From contig JADCGP010000010.1 in the NCBI GenBank assembly GCA_020248915.1, forward strand, positions 119,061 through 183,060: a stretch of 64,000 bases of DNA, read 5' to 3'. Position numbers and translations under genes: made by a program. Each line of letters begins with the position of its first letter. Positions within the stretch are counted from its first letter, which is position 1. This DNA is from Rubrivivax sp. (GTDB taxonomy: Bacteria > Pseudomonadota > Gammaproteobacteria > Burkholderiales > Burkholderiaceae_C). Shown here one piece after another: positions 45,948 through 54,035 of this stretch. The notes beneath the pieces are model-generated. The model saw nothing but the letters and a program-made list of their open reading frames with translations. It was not told where the DNA came from and ran no database searches.

Positions 45948-47132
45948 TCATGCCGCGCGCAGGCTGTCGACGATCTTCGTGCGCGCCGCGCGCAGCGCCG
46001 GCACGAAGCCGCCGAGCACGCCCATCGCCAGCGCGAAGCCCAGCGCCTGCAGCGCGATGGCCGGCGTCAGCGTGAAGCGGAACGCGAGCTCGGCGAAGGT
46101 GGCGAAGTTCGTCGTCGACACGTCCACGGCCTGCATGAAGCCGGCCGCCGCCAGGCCGACGGCGCCGCCTGCCAGCGCCAGCGCCAGCGACTCGCCGAGG
46201 AAGGCAAGCAGGATCGCGCGACGGCGGAATCCCAGCGCACGCAGCGTGCCGATCTCGGCCGTGCGCGAGGCCACCGAGCCGAACATCGTGATCATCGCGC
46301 CGACGACCGCGCCGACCGAGAAGATCACGGCGAGCGACAGGCCCAGCACCCGGATGAAGGTGGCCAGCGACTCGCTCTGGGCGGCATAGAAGCGGTCCTC
46401 CGGGATCGCGTCGAGCTGCTTGAGGCGCAGCTCGGCCTCGAACGCCCCCAGCAGCGTCGCGGCAGGCACGCCCGGTGCCAGCCGCAGCAGCACGGTGCTG
46501 AAGCTCTGGCGCCGGAACGCCGCCATCAGCTGCTCGGCGTCGAGCCAGATCTCGCTGTCGAAGGCGCTGCGCCCGGCGTCGAAGACGCCGACGACGGTCC
46601 AGTCACGGCCGCCGAAGCGCAGCGTGCCGCCGAGGTCGGCGCCGGCGAAGCCGCGCGCGACCGCGCGGCCGACGATCACCTCGTTGCTGCCGGGCCGGAA
46701 CAGCCTGCCCTCGGTCACCCGGACCTGAGGCCGCAGCGCCATGCCGGTGGCGCCGGTGCCGCGCATCGTGACGTTGCTCGGCTGGCCGCTGCCGCGCTTG
46801 GGCAGGTTGTTCAGCACGACGACCTCGCGGCTGGCCAGCAGCGCGCCGTCCTCGGCGCCGACGCTGCCGCGGGCCAGCCCGGGCAGCGTCGTCACCGCGG
46901 CGGCCTGGTCGCGCGCGATGCCGCTGTTGATCTCCGAGCCCGCGCCCTTGCGCAGCACGACGACGTTGTCGGCCTGGCCGGTGGCCACCAGCGTGGCACG
47001 GATGCCCTCGCTCATCATCAGCACGGTGGCGAACACGTAGACGACGAGCGCCATGCCGGTGGCCGTGAGCAGCGTGGTCACGCGCCGCACCCAGAGGTTG
47101 CGCACGACGTAGGTCAGCGGCACGGCCTTCAC
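45948..47132 (-). CDS. ABC transporter permease, FtsX/MacB type
   Basis: 394 aa with one N-terminal membrane segment (LLTATGMALVVYVFATVLMM), a large periplasmic MacB-PCD domain of about 220 residues, and three C-terminal segments beginning SLAVIFSVGAVVGAMITMFGSV. RTAEIGTLRALGFRRRAILLAFLGES is the FtsX-domain hallmark coupling to type VII ATPases. No ATPase is next to it; a matching ATPase/adaptor pair is at 24257-26277. Confidence 0.92.
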   Translation of the reverse strand: MKAVPLTYVVRNLWVRRVTTLLTATGMALVVYVFATVLMMSEGIRATLVATGQADNVVVLRKGAGSEINSGIARDQAAAVTTLPGLARGSVGAEDGALLASREVVVLNNLPKRGSGQPSNVTMRGTGATGMALRPQVRVTEGRLFRPGSNEVIVGRAVARGFAGADLGGTLRFGGRDWTVVGVFDAGRSAFDSEIWLDAEQLMAAFRRQSFSTVLLRLAPGVPAATLLGAFEAELRLKQLDAIPEDRFYAAQSESLATFIRVLGLSLAVIFSVGAVVGAMITMFGSVASRTAEIGTLRALGFRRRAILLAFLGESLALALAGGAVGLAAAGFMQAVDVSTTNFATFAELAFRFTLTPAIALQALGFALAMGVLGGFVPALRAARTKIVDSLRAA

Positions 47133-47142
47133 GGCGGCCCCA

Positions 47143-48297
47143 TCACGCGATCTGCCGCAGGCCGGCCACGATGTCCAGCCGTCCCATGCGCCACGCCGGC
47201 CAGGCCGCCGCCAGCAGACCCACCGCGGCGGCCACCGCCAGCTGCAGCGCGATCGTCTCGCGCGAGACCAGGAACGCCGGGAACATCGAGCCGGCGACGC
47301 CGGCGAAGGCCGCCGCCAGCGGCAGCGTCAGCGCCACGGCGACCAGGCCGCCGGCCAGCGCGAGCACCAGGCTCTCCCCGGCCACCAGGGCCGCAACCGC
47401 GGGCGGGCCGAAGCCCACGGCCTTCAGCGTGGCGTACTCGCTGGCGCGCTCGCGCACGCCCATGGCCACCGTGTTGGCCATCACCGCGAGGATGATGACG
47501 ACGACGATGTAGCTCACCGCCTGCAGCGCCAGCAGGATCGCCTCGCTCATCGCGACGAAGCCGAGCTGGAAGGCCTGCTCGGTCTCGGTCAGCGTCTCGG
47601 CGCGCGAGTTGCGGAACTGCGCGTCGATGCGCGCCGACACCAGCGGCGCGTTCTCCGGCTCGCGGATGCCGACGACGTACACCCCCACCGCATCGCCGGC
47701 GCGCCCGCGGGCGCGCATCGTCTCGTTGACGTACTGCCAGTGCATCAGCATCTGGCCGGTGTCGGTGCCGGGCTCGGCGCCGTCGAAGATGCCGCGCAGC
47801 GTGAAGGTCCAGGTGCCCGAGTAGATCGTGCCGCGCAGCGCGATCGTGTCGCCGAGCTTCCAGCCGAACTTGTCGGCCAGCGTGCGCCCGACGACGACGC
47901 CCCTGCGGTCGCGCAGCCACTCGAGCTTCTGGTCCTCGGGCAGCACGAACTCGGGGTACAGCGGCAGATACGAGCGCGCGTCCACCGCGAACTGCGGGAA
48001 GAAGTTGCGCGGCTCGACGTAGACGCCGCCGAACCAGTTGCTCCAGGAGATGGCGGTGACGCCCTCCACCGCGCGCAGCCGCTCGGCGTAGGCCAGCGGC
48101 AGCGGGATGACCAGCGACGTGGCGCTGCGCACGATCAGGCGCGCGCTGGAACTCGCCTTCACGCCGGCGTACCAGGCATCGACGATCGTGCGCAGCAGCC
48201 CGAACGAGGCGATCGCGACGACCAGGCCGAGGATCGTCAGCGCCGCGCGCAGCCGGTGCCGGAAGGCGTTCTTCAGCAGCAGGCGCAGCCACAGCAT
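47143..48297 (-). CDS. ABC transporter permease, FtsX/MacB type
   Basis: 384 aa with the same build as its neighbour: one N-terminal segment (ALTILGLVVAIASFGLLRTIV), a periplasmic domain with WSNWFGGVYVEPRNFF, and three C-terminal segments after RASEYATLKAVGFGPPAVAALVAGES. The two subunits are distinct, not copies, and would form a heterodimer. ATG 48297 (MLWLRLLLKN) chosen; a GTG two codons earlier is possible. It is separated from the second permease by ten bases. Confidence 0.92.
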   Translation of the reverse strand: MLWLRLLLKNAFRHRLRAALTILGLVVAIASFGLLRTIVDAWYAGVKASSSARLIVRSATSLVIPLPLAYAERLRAVEGVTAISWSNWFGGVYVEPRNFFPQFAVDARSYLPLYPEFVLPEDQKLEWLRDRRGVVVGRTLADKFGWKLGDTIALRGTIYSGTWTFTLRGIFDGAEPGTDTGQMLMHWQYVNETMRARGRAGDAVGVYVVGIREPENAPLVSARIDAQFRNSRAETLTETEQAFQLGFVAMSEAILLALQAVSYIVVVIILAVMANTVAMGVRERASEYATLKAVGFGPPAVAALVAGESLVLALAGGLVAVALTLPLAAAFAGVAGSMFPAFLVSRETIALQLAVAAAVGLLAAAWPAWRMGRLDIVAGLRQIA

Positions 48298-48353
48298 CGT
48301 GACGCGGATTCTAGGGAGCGGCCCGCGCCGGGCCGCCTGGCGGCGGACGGCGC

Positions 48354-49124
48354 TCAGTCCGGCACGGCCAGCATCACCGCGTAGGCCTTGAAGGTGGCCG
48401 TGGCGGGCTGCCCGACGGCCAGGCCGAGCGCGTCGACCGCGTCGTTGGTGACGCTGGCGGTGACGGTCGTGCCGCCGGGCAGCGTGAGGCCGACCAGCGA
48501 CGACGCCGATCCGCGCTGCACCCGCGCGATCGTGCCGGCGAGCTGGTTGCGCGCGCTCAGCCGGTAGCCCGCGAAGTCGGTGACCAGGACCACCTCCGAG
48601 GCCTTGACCAGGGCGATCGCCTCCTGGCCCTTGCGGCAGCGCAGCCGCTCGGCGGCGGCGGCGCTGATCGCGGCGGCGATCTCCTGGCCGCCGGCCACGG
48701 CGAGCGTGACCTGGGCCGTCGACGGCCCCTTGTGGACGGCGGTGATGGTGCCGGCGAACTGGTTGCGGGCGGTGGTCTTCATCGCGAGTCTCCGGAGCAG
48801 GGCCGCCACGGGCGGCTGGTCGAGCAGCCAACCTTCCTGCTCGCGCAGGAAGGCGGCGTGGCGCAGCTGCAGCTGCTGCCAGGCGGCGAGCAGCTGCCGC
48901 GCCGCGGGCGTGAGGTGCGAGCCGCCGCCACCGCGCCCGCCGGTGGCGGTCTCGACGAGCGGCGCGCGCGCCAGGTTGGTGGCCGTCTCGAGCAGCAGCC
49001 AGGCGCCCTTGTAGCTGTAGCCGGCGGTGCGCGCCGCCTTGTGCAGTGAGCCGGTGAGGTCGAGCGCCCGCAGCAGCTCGAAGAAGCGGGCGTCGAGCCG
49101 GCCGGCCAGGCGCAGCTCGCCCAT
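48354..49124 (-). CDS. modE: Molybdate-responsive regulator ModE
   Basis: 256 aa. The N-terminal LysR-like winged helix contains GSLHKAARTAGYSYKGAWLLLE and the ModE-specific VETATGGRGGGGSHLTP. Two molybdate-binding Mop domains follow: TTARNQFAGTITAVHKG near residue 126 and LSARNQLAGTIARVQRG near 195. It represses modBAC when molybdate is plentiful. The frame is open beyond ATG 49124 to about 49418, but that part is Pro/Ala-rich and without homology. It is 145 bases after modC on the same strand. Confidence 0.94.
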   Translation of the reverse strand: MGELRLAGRLDARFFELLRALDLTGSLHKAARTAGYSYKGAWLLLETATNLARAPLVETATGGRGGGGSHLTPAARQLLAAWQQLQLRHAAFLREQEGWLLDQPPVAALLRRLAMKTTARNQFAGTITAVHKGPSTAQVTLAVAGGQEIAAAISAAAAERLRCRKGQEAIALVKASEVVLVTDFAGYRLSARNQLAGTIARVQRGSASSLVGLTLPGGTTVTASVTNDAVDALGLAVGQPATATFKAYAVMLAVPD

Positions 49125-49269
49125 GACGAGCGAGGTGTCGGGTGCGGTGGGTGCGCCCTGGAGGGCTGGTGAACCCGGCGTGGGCGCGGGCGGCGCAGCC
49201 TCGGCGCGCGGCGGCGGCCTGGCGCGGGCGGGCGGGGGCGTCGGCATCCGCGCGCGGCCCGTCGGTGGC

Positions 49270-50055
49270 TCAGGTCGGGTCGAAGGCCGAGCGCAGCGCA
49301 CGCAGCGCGTCCGCATCGATGCCTTCGGGTGCGTCCGGGCCGGGGGCGATGGCCTGGCGCGCGTGCTCGGGGTCGCCTGCGCGCACCAGGTCCACCTTGC
49401 GCACGACGCGGCCGGCATCGACCAGCACGGCGAGGTCGGCCAGCGCCAGCACGTCGTCGACGTCGTGCGTGATCATCACGGCCGGGATCGCCCAGCGTTC
49501 GAGCACGGCCTTCAGCTCGGTGCGCAGACGACGGCGCAGCATCGGGTTGAGGGCGGCGAACGGCTCGTCGAGCAGCAGCGCGCCGGGCTCGCAGGCCAGC
49601 GCCCGCGCCAGCGCCACGCGCTGCTGCTGCCCGCCCGACAGCGTGTGCGGGCGGCTGCCGGCCGTGCCCTGCAGCCCGAACGACTCGATCAGCTCGTCGA
49701 CCCGGCGCGCCGCCCCGGCGGCCAGCGGCCGGCGCCAGCTTCGCAGCCCGAAGGCGATGTTGTCGCGCACGCTCAGGTGCGGGAACAGGGCGTAGTGCTG
49801 GAACAGGTAGCCGATGCCGCGCTGCTCGGGCCGCAGGTCGATGCCGGCGGCGCGATCGAACAGCGTGCGGCCGCCGATGCGCACGTGTCCGGCGTGCGGC
49901 CGGCGCAGCCCGGCCATCGCCTGCAGCGCGAGCGTCTTGCCGGCGCCGGACGGCCCGTACAGCGCCACCACCCGTGCCTCGGTGGCGAGAGCCAGGTCGA
50001 GTTCGAAGGCGCGCCGCCCGTCGGTGACGCCCAGCGCGAGCGCGACGTCGATCAT
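49270..50055 (-). CDS. modC: Molybdate ABC transporter ATPase ModC (truncated form without Mop domain)
   Basis: 261 aa. Walker A GPSGAGKTLALQAMAGL near residue 33, RGIGYLFQHYALFPHLSVRDNIAFGL, signature LSGGQQQRVALARALAC near 132, Walker B ALLLDEPFAALNP near 154, H-loop MITHDVDDV. At this length the C-terminal molybdate-sensing Mop domain of E. coli ModC is absent. ATG 50055 overlaps the modA stop as ATGA. Confidence 0.93.
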   Translation of the reverse strand: MIDVALALGVTDGRRAFELDLALATEARVVALYGPSGAGKTLALQAMAGLRRPHAGHVRIGGRTLFDRAAGIDLRPEQRGIGYLFQHYALFPHLSVRDNIAFGLRSWRRPLAAGAARRVDELIESFGLQGTAGSRPHTLSGGQQQRVALARALACEPGALLLDEPFAALNPMLRRRLRTELKAVLERWAIPAVMITHDVDDVLALADLAVLVDAGRVVRKVDLVRAGDPEHARQAIAPGPDAPEGIDADALRALRSAFDPT

Positions 50056-50993
50056 GGCGCGCGGAAGCCGAAGCGCGCCAGGATCGCCTGGGCCTCGGCG
50101 CCGAACAGGAAGGCGTGGAACTCGCGCGCGAGCGCGGGCTGCCGGCTGTCGGCGACCACGGCCGCCGGGTAGCGGATCGGCTCGTGGCCCGCGACCGTCA
50201 GCGCCACGCGCACGCGGTCGGCGGCCAGCGCGGCGTCGGTGCGGTAGACGAAACCGGCATCGACCTCGCCGCGCGCCACGTAGTCGAGGACCTGGCGCGC
50301 GTTGTCGGCGTAGACGATCTTCGGCTCGAGCGCCGCCCACAGGTTGGCGGCGGCCAGCGCCTGCTGCGCGTAGCGCCCCACCGGCGCGGTGGCGGGCTTG
50401 CCGACCGCCACCCGCTTGACGCCGGCACGGCCCAGGTCGGCCAGTGCCGCCTGCGCCGCCGCATCCCGTGCCGGCGTGACCATCACCAGGCTGTTGCCGG
50501 CGAAGTCGCGGCGCGTCGCGGCGTCGAGCACTTTCTGGCCGATGCCCCGGGCCATGGTCTCCTGATCGGCGGCGACGAAGACGTCGGCCGGCGCGCCTTG
50601 GATGATCTGCTGCACCAGCACGCCCGACGACGCGAAGTTGAAGCGCACCGCGACACCGGGCCGCGCGGCCTCGAAGCGCCGCCCGATCTCGCGCAGCGGC
50701 TCGGTCAGGCTGGAGGCGGCCGACACGGTGAGGGCCTGCGCACGGGCCGACACGGGCAGCGCGGCCAGCAGGGCGGCCAGCAGGGCGGCGTGCAGGGCCG
50801 TCAGCGTGGCGGCCCTCGAGGCAGTTGCCCCCCCGGCCCGCAGGCCGAGTGCCGCGGCGGCCCGCAGGCCGAGTGCCCGGGCAGCCGGCGGGGCTGCGGC
50901 CGCGGAGGCCGCGCACGGGCAGCCGGTGCCGCGCCGACGGTGCGGCAGCAGTGGCGGGCGGGCGATCCGGGTCGGCACGGCGGCTGCCAGCAT
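50052..50993 (-). CDS. modA: Molybdate-binding protein ModA
   Basis: 313 aa periplasmic oxyanion receptor. The mature part begins LTVSAASSLTEPLREIGRRFE near residue 88; NFASSGVLVQQIIQGAPADVFVAAD, NSLVMV and YADNARQVLDYVARGEVDAGFVY are ModA features, with Ser and Tyr ligands in the usual places. The hydrophobic signal region is only at about residues 62-85, behind an unusually long Ala/Arg/Pro-rich lead encoded in part by a 24-base repeat. No start codon is available between ATG 50993 and the hydrophobic region. Confidence 0.9.
   Translation of the reverse strand: MLAAAVPTRIARPPLLPHRRRGTGCPCAASAAAAPPAARALGLRAAAALGLRAGGATASRAATLTALHAALLAALLAALPVSARAQALTVSAASSLTEPLREIGRRFEAARPGVAVRFNFASSGVLVQQIIQGAPADVFVAADQETMARGIGQKVLDAATRRDFAGNSLVMVTPARDAAAQAALADLGRAGVKRVAVGKPATAPVGRYAQQALAAANLWAALEPKIVYADNARQVLDYVARGEVDAGFVYRTDAALAADRVRVALTVAGHEPIRYPAAVVADSRQPALAREFHAFLFGAEAQAILARFGFRAP
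50835..50877. repeat. 24-base direct repeat in the modA leader region
   Basis: Two copies of a 19-base core (ggcccgcaggccgagtgcc) at 50835-50853 and 50859-50877, spaced 24 bases apart. They encode ALGLRAAA and ALGLRAGG in the N-terminal extension of ModA, before the signal peptide core. Confidence 0.85.
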
Positions 50994-50999
50994 GGTGGC

Positions 51000-51686
51000 T
51001 CAGGCGGCGGTGCGCGCGGACAGGAAGCGGTTGGAGACGACCAGGATCACCACCGACACCGCGGACACCGTCAGTGCCAGCAGCAGGGCCGCGTCGTCCT
51101 GCCCGGCCTGCACGGCGTCGTAGATCGCCATCGAGGCCGTCTGGGTCTGGCCGGGGATCGAGCCGGCCACCATCAACGTGGCGCCGAACTCCCCCATCGC
51201 TCGCGCGAAGGCGAGCAGCGTGCCGGCCAGGATGCCGGGCCAGGCGAGCGGCAGCGTGACGCGCACGAAGACGCCCCAGCGCGACTGGCGCAGCGTGCGT
51301 GCGGCGGCCTCGAGGCTGCGGTCGACGCCGGCGAAGGCCGTGCTCGCGCCCTTGAGGGCGAGCGGCAGCGCCGCCAGCGTCGAGGCGATCACCGCACCGT
51401 GCCAGTGGAACATCACGGTGTAGTCCAGGTGCTCGCGCAGCCAGCCGCCGACCGGACCGTGCCGGCCCATCAGCACCAGGATGCCGTAGCCGATCACGGT
51501 GGGCGGCAGCACCAGCGGCAGCATGCACACGGCCTCGAGCAGCCCGCGCCCGGGCAGCCCTGTGCGGGCCACCACCCAGCCGAGCGCCAACCCCATCAGC
51601 AGCGCCAGCACGGTGGCCACGCCGGCCACGCGCAGCGTCAGCAGCAAGGGCGCGGCGTCGAAGTCCTGCAGCAGCGGCATCATCAC
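51000..51686 (-). CDS. modB: Molybdate ABC transporter permease ModB
   Basis: 228 aa with about five membrane segments. PLVLPPTVIGYGILVLMG and the EAA loop LEAAARTLRQSRWGVFVRVTLPLAWPGILAG are ModB marks, with FARAMGEFGATLMVAGSIPGQTQT near residue 160. It starts the operon (modB-modA-modC-modE), an order different from modABC of E. coli. The ATG at 51686 is 10 bases from a ModE-like operator. Confidence 0.94.
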   Translation of the reverse strand: MMMPLLQDFDAAPLLLTLRVAGVATVLALLMGLALGWVVARTGLPGRGLLEAVCMLPLVLPPTVIGYGILVLMGRHGPVGGWLREHLDYTVMFHWHGAVIASTLAALPLALKGASTAFAGVDRSLEAAARTLRQSRWGVFVRVTLPLAWPGILAGTLLAFARAMGEFGATLMVAGSIPGQTQTASMAIYDAVQAGQDDAALLLALTVSAVSVVILVVSNRFLSARTAA

Positions 51687-51692
51687 GGCAGC

Positions 51693-51715
51693 GTAATGTA
51701 GTCAGATACATCATG
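51693..51715 (-). promoter_or_regulatory. ModE-like operator upstream of modB
   Basis: ATGTA-GTCAGA-TACAT at 51696-51711 inside gcgtaatgta and tacatcatgc is an inverted repeat with the spacing of ModE sites, whose known consensus is like TTATGT-N-TACATAA. It lies just upstream of the modB start (51686) and would block transcription when ModE binds molybdate. Similarity to the consensus is judged by eye. Confidence 0.7.
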
Positions 51716-51740
51716 CAAGCCTCGGGGCGGTCCGGCCCCG

Positions 51741-51790
51741 ACCCGGTCGACTCCGGTCGACTCCGGTCGACTCCGGTCGACAGCGGTCGA
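51741..51790. repeat. Five-copy decamer in the modB-GntR intergenic region
   Basis: Five head-to-tail units of the form nnccggtcga: acccggtcga, three exact copies of ctccggtcga, and cagcggtcga. The ten-base period is close to one helical turn, so any protein contact would repeat on one DNA face. It sits between the ModE operator and the GntR-type gene, outside any coding frame. Confidence 0.9.
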
Positions 51791-51851
51791 CAGCCGCCGA
51801 GCCCAGGCGGCCCGCCCCGCCCCCGCGAGGGGCCGCGGGCGCCGGGGCAAA

Positions 51852-51877
51852 TGTCCTATTGACAGTACATTGGGACA
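51852..51877 (+). promoter_or_regulatory. Inverted repeat upstream of the GntR-type gene, possible auto-operator
   Basis: TGTCC at 51852-51856 and GGACA at 51873-51877 form a dyad around TATTGACAGTACATTG, which itself holds a TTGACA -35-like box at 51859. The unusually AT-rich patch stands out in GC-rich surroundings. A regulator bound here would cover the likely promoter of its own gene and the downstream operon. Confidence 0.55.
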
Positions 51878-51894
51878 ATGCCACCGTCAGGGCC

Positions 51895-52692
51895 GTGGAT
51901 CCTGCCCTGCCGCTGCCCAAGTACCACCAGGTCTACCTGCTGCTGCGCGAGCAGCTCGCCGAGGGCCGCTACGCCGGGGCGCTGCCCGGCGAGCTGGCTC
52001 TGGCCGGGCAGTTCGGGGTCGCCCGGGTCACGGTGCGGCGCGCGCTCGAGCGCCTGGCGGCCGAGGGCTGGGTCGAGCGCTCGCCGGGCCGCGGCACGGT
52101 GCCGCGGCCGCGGGGCGCCGAGGCCGCGCCGCCGGCATCCGGGCCTGCGCCCGCCGTCCCGGCCATTGGCGGTCTGCTCGGCCGCCTGGTCGATGCCAGC
52201 CTGGCCACGCGGGTGCGGGTGCTGGAGCTGTCCGACGTGCCGGCCACGGCACCGGTGGCCCAGGCGCTCGGCCTCGCGCCGGGCGCCCTGGTATGCCGCG
52301 CGCTGCGGCTGCGCCGCACCCGCGCCGGCCCGCTGTCGCTGATCACGACGCACGTGCCGGCCGGCCTGGCCACCGGCATCGGGCGGCGCGAGCTGGCGCG
52401 CGAGCCGATGCTGCGCCTGCTGCAGCGGAGCGGCGTGCGACTGGGCGCCGCGGAGCAGACCATCAGCGCGCGGCTGGCCGACGCGGCCGCCGCGCGCCAC
52501 CTGGGCGTGGCGGTCGGCTCGGCGCTGCTGTCGGTCACGCGGCTGGTGCAGGACGACGCCGGCCGGCCCGTGCAGTGGCTGCAGGGGCTGTACCGGCCCG
52601 ACCGCTACGAGTACCGCATGACCCTGTCGCGCATCGGCGAGGTCGATGCCCAGGTCTGGGTCGGCGCCGAGCCGGCCCCGCACCTGCACTGA
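51895..52692 (+). CDS. GntR-family regulator, HutC/UTRA type
   Basis: 265 aa from GTG 51895. The N-terminal winged HTH reads PLPKYHQVYLLLREQLAEGRY then PGELALAGQFGVARVTVRRALERLAAEGWVERSPGRGTVP, complete for GntR. The UTRA ligand domain (about residues 95-250) has FRLRR-like ALRLRRTRAGPLSLITTHVPAGL and QWLQGLYRPDRYEY. A TTG at 51859 would add 12 residues but would lie on the putative -35 box, so I prefer GTG. It most likely responds to a metabolite of the ten-gene operon that follows. Confidence 0.88.
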   Translation: MDPALPLPKYHQVYLLLREQLAEGRYAGALPGELALAGQFGVARVTVRRALERLAAEGWVERSPGRGTVPRPRGAEAAPPASGPAPAVPAIGGLLGRLVDASLATRVRVLELSDVPATAPVAQALGLAPGALVCRALRLRRTRAGPLSLITTHVPAGLATGIGRRELAREPMLRLLQRSGVRLGAAEQTISARLADAAAARHLGVAVGSALLSVTRLVQDDAGRPVQWLQGLYRPDRYEYRMTLSRIGEVDAQVWVGAEPAPHLH

Positions 52693-52786
52693 GCGGAGCA
52701 GCCGTGCCCGGAGCCGCACCGCCCTCACCCACCGCCGCGGCACGCGGCGTGCACACCCCCGCCCCAAGACGACCCGAGGAGACCCG

Positions 52787-54013
52787 ATGAGCACCGAACC
52801 CCAAGGCCGCCCGGCCCTGCGCCGCCGCAGCTTCCTGTCGCAATCGACCGCCGCCGCGTCGGCGCTCGCCTTCCCGCTGGTGGGCGGCGCGCAGCCGCGG
52901 GCGGTCAAGGTCGGCATCCTGCACCCCGTCACGGGGGCGCTCGCCTTCAGCGGCCAGCAGTGTCGCGAGGGCGCGCTGCTGGCCATCGAGGACATCAACA
53001 AGGCCGGCATCAAGTCGCTCGGCGGCGCCAAGCTCGAGGTGATGCTCGGCGACGCCCAGAGCCAGCCGCAGGCCGGGGCGGCCGAGATCGAGAAGATGAA
53101 CGAGGCCGGCTGCTCGGCCGTGGTGGGCGCGTTCGCCAGCGCGATCTGCCTGGCGACGACGCAGGCGGCGGCCAAGCACAACCTGCCGCACGTGGTCGAC
53201 GTCGGCGTCGCCGACCAGATCGTCGAGCGCGGCCTGAAGAACACCTTCCGCTTCGGGCCCGGCTACCGCACCTGCGCCCAGGTGGCCGTGAGCAACCTGC
53301 ACGTGCTCAACGTCGCCGCAGGCCGGCCGGCCAAGAGCGTGATGATCATCCACGAGGAGAGCCTGTTCGGCACCGGCACCGCCAACCTGCTGGCGCGCGA
53401 GCTGCCCGGCTACGGCTTCGACGTCCGCGAGGTCGTCAAGCACGCCAACCCCACGCGCGACTTCAACAACATCGTGCTGCGGATGAAGTCGGTCGCGCCC
53501 GACATCGTCATCCCCGCCAACTACTACAACGAGTACGCGCTGCTGGTGCGCACGATGCAGCAGCAGAAGGTGCTGCCCAAGGCCATCTACAGCGTGCTGG
53601 GCGGCGCGGCATCGAGCTACAAGTTCCTGAAGGAGTTCCCCGACGCCGCCAACGGCATCATCGACTGCAACCACTGGTTCAACCCGCGCGACAAGCGCAG
53701 CGCCGAGCTGCGCCGGCGCGTCGAGGCCAAGGGGCTGTTCTTCACCTACGAGGTCTTCATGACCTACACCGCGGTGCGCCTGCTGGCCGACGCGATCGAG
53801 CGCGCGAAGTCGGCCGACCGCGCCGCCATCACCGCCGCGCTGGAGGGCAGCACCTTCTCCGACCACCTGATGCCCTACGGCCCGACGAAGTTCGTCAACG
53901 GCCAGAACCAGGGCGCCCAGCCGCTGATGACCCAGGTGACCAAGGGCGACATCCGCGTCATCGTCCCGCGCGACTACCGCGAGGCCGAGCCGGTGTTCCC
54001 GCTGCGCGCCTGA
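52787..54013 (+). CDS. HAAT-type ABC transporter substrate-binding protein (second system)
   Basis: 408 aa. Tat-like start RRRSFLSQSTAAASALAFPLVGGA, then VKVGILHPVTGALAFSGQQCREGALLAIEDINKAG, the classic opening of amide/amino-acid receptors, and AVVGAFASAICLATTQAAAKHNLPHV. ATG 52787 follows GAGGAGA. It begins the catabolic operon 94 bases after the GntR gene. The PHE-type ligand pocket cannot be read out by eye. Confidence 0.92.
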   Translation: MSTEPQGRPALRRRSFLSQSTAAASALAFPLVGGAQPRAVKVGILHPVTGALAFSGQQCREGALLAIEDINKAGIKSLGGAKLEVMLGDAQSQPQAGAAEIEKMNEAGCSAVVGAFASAICLATTQAAAKHNLPHVVDVGVADQIVERGLKNTFRFGPGYRTCAQVAVSNLHVLNVAAGRPAKSVMIIHEESLFGTGTANLLARELPGYGFDVREVVKHANPTRDFNNIVLRMKSVAPDIVIPANYYNEYALLVRTMQQQKVLPKAIYSVLGGAASSYKFLKEFPDAANGIIDCNHWFNPRDKRSAELRRRVEAKGLFFTYEVFMTYTAVRLLADAIERAKSADRAAITAALEGSTFSDHLMPYGPTKFVNGQNQGAQPLMTQVTKGDIRVIVPRDYREAEPVFPLRA

Positions 54014-54035
54014 GTCCGATCGCGAGGCTGCCGCG

